Positions 34,188 to 35,161 of a stretch of DNA of 35,161 bases are shown piece after piece. Source of the DNA: a bacterium. GTDB taxonomy: Bacteria > Patescibacteriota > Minisyncoccia > Phycocordibacterales > UBA10002. The position numbers and the translations under genes were made by a program. Every line of letters starts with the position of its first letter. The stretch's first letter is position 1. Location of the stretch: contig JAUSFR010000013.1 in the NCBI GenBank assembly GCA_030649775.1, forward strand, positions 1-35,161, in the 5' to 3' direction. A model generated the notes under the pieces. The model was not told where the DNA came from and did not search any database. It saw nothing but the letters and a program-made list of their open reading frames with translations.

Positions 34188-34889
34188 ATGAAAGCCATTA
34201 TTCTTGCCGCGGGTGAGGGGAAACGGATGTTACCGCTCACTCTAAAAACTCCCAAACCCCTCCTCATAGTCGGAGGGAAGACGGTGCTTGACCATATCTT
34301 TGAAGCCTTTCCCGAAGAAATTACGGAGGCGATTATTGTCGTGAAGTATTTGGAGGGAAAAATCAAAGACTATTGTGGTGATGTCTTTCATGGAAAGAAA
34401 GTCCAGTACGCAGAGGGGAGCGAAAAAGGAAACGCATTTACTTTTCTTTCTGCGAAACCCTTTGTACAAGAAAACGAACGGGTGATGGTACTCTATGCCG
34501 ATGAAATCTCGAGTCCAGCGAATATGAAAAAATGTCTTGCCCACCAGTACAGCTGGCTCTGCAAAGAAACCGCACGGCCGAAATCGGCAGGCGTGGTGAA
34601 ATTAAGAGATGACGGGACGATAGAGGAAATAGTGGAGAAATCCGAAAACCCTCCGTCAAATCTCGCGGCGATTGGTCTCATGGTGCTTTCGGGGGAAGTA
34701 TTCGGATACGAACCGGTGCAAAATGCGAACGGCGAGTATTACCTTTCATCTATGATGGGCGAGTTTTTGAAGAAAGAAAAAGTGTACGCGGTGGTAACCG
34801 AGGGAGGATGTTCGCTAACGGTCCCCAGCGATATACCGAAGGTTGAAGCGTTTCTCAAAGCAAGAAACAGTAATGAAACGGCACACTAA
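34188..34889 (+). CDS. Sugar nucleotidyltransferase, HddC-like (second copy, stand-alone)
   Basis: MKAIILAAGEGKRMLPLTLKTPKPLLIVGGKTVLDHIFEAFP, VMVLYADEI. Confidence 0.9.
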   Translation: MKAIILAAGEGKRMLPLTLKTPKPLLIVGGKTVLDHIFEAFPEEITEAIIVVKYLEGKIKDYCGDVFHGKKVQYAEGSEKGNAFTFLSAKPFVQENERVMVLYADEISSPANMKKCLAHQYSWLCKETARPKSAGVVKLRDDGTIEEIVEKSENPPSNLAAIGLMVLSGEVFGYEPVQNANGEYYLSSMMGEFLKKEKVYAVVTEGGCSLTVPSDIPKVEAFLKARNSNETAH

Positions 34890-34957
34890 CGAGTTATAGT
34901 AGATACGCTTAACGAATAGCGCACACGAATGGGAACTTTATACTTGTATATAACGAT

Positions 34958-35161
34958 ATGAAGAATATAAAAGCTTTCAAAACAAGGATTTTCGCGGACG
35001 GGGCCGAGAAGGGCGCAATGCTCGCGCTCGCGAAGAACCCCCTCGTCAAAGGTTTTACGACAAACCCGACGCTTATGCGAAAGGGCGGGGTGAGTGACTA
35101 TGTCGGCTTTGCCAAAGAGATTATTTCCGTCATTGCGGACAAGCCAATTTCGTTTGAGGTA
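34958..35161 (+). CDS. Transaldolase-family protein (3' truncated by window)
   Basis: MKNIKAFKTRIFADGAEKGAMLALAKNPLVKGFTTNPTLMRKGGVSDYVGFAKEIISVIADKPISFEV, typical transaldolase N-terminus; open to window end. Confidence 0.8.
   Translation, partial: MKNIKAFKTRIFADGAEKGAMLALAKNPLVKGFTTNPTLMRKGGVSDYVGFAKEIISVIADKPISFEV

Noticed and set aside
1-35161. tRNA/rRNA genes or a prophage/defence island
   Set aside because: No tRNA cloverleaf, rRNA-like sequence, integrase, Cas, restriction or phage structural motifs recognised by eye.

Overview
The window looks like one large surface-polysaccharide/glycan biosynthesis locus. Gene density, short ATGA-type overlaps and abundant small repeats suggest a Patescibacteria/CPR (Parcubacteria-like) genome; that taxonomy is inference only. 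I support about 33 CDS: six GT4-type glycosyltransferases, three GT2 transferases, three GT39/PMT-like membrane proteins, a GtrA-like flippase, an exostosin/GT47-like protein, four SDR epimerases, a short UDP-sugar dehydrogenase, a UDP-galactopyranose-mutase-like flavoprotein, two methyltransferases, two tandem DegT aminotransferases, an AsnB, a glutamate-5-kinase-like protein and a HIT/GalT-like protein. Two GDP-heptose-type modules are present: gmhA, hddA and an hddC-gmhB fusion at about 20.2-24.1 kb, then a GHMP kinase, GmhB-like phosphatase, nucleotidyltransferase and transaldolase at about 32.4-35.2 kb. The most unusual signal is a family of 7-nt tandem repeats, repeatedly exactly four units (28 bp). 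They have different sequences but a similar shape, sit inside GT4 coding sequences at linker/loop positions, and also occur directly upstream of start codons. Other points of interest: a 188-bp fold-back MITE with TTA flanks, inverted-repeat elements translated in frame inside enzymes, a consensus sigma70 promoter (TTGACA-N16-TATAAT), candidate leaderless promoters, and enzymes with altered active-site motifs. All functional calls come from motif reading by eye; no search was run.
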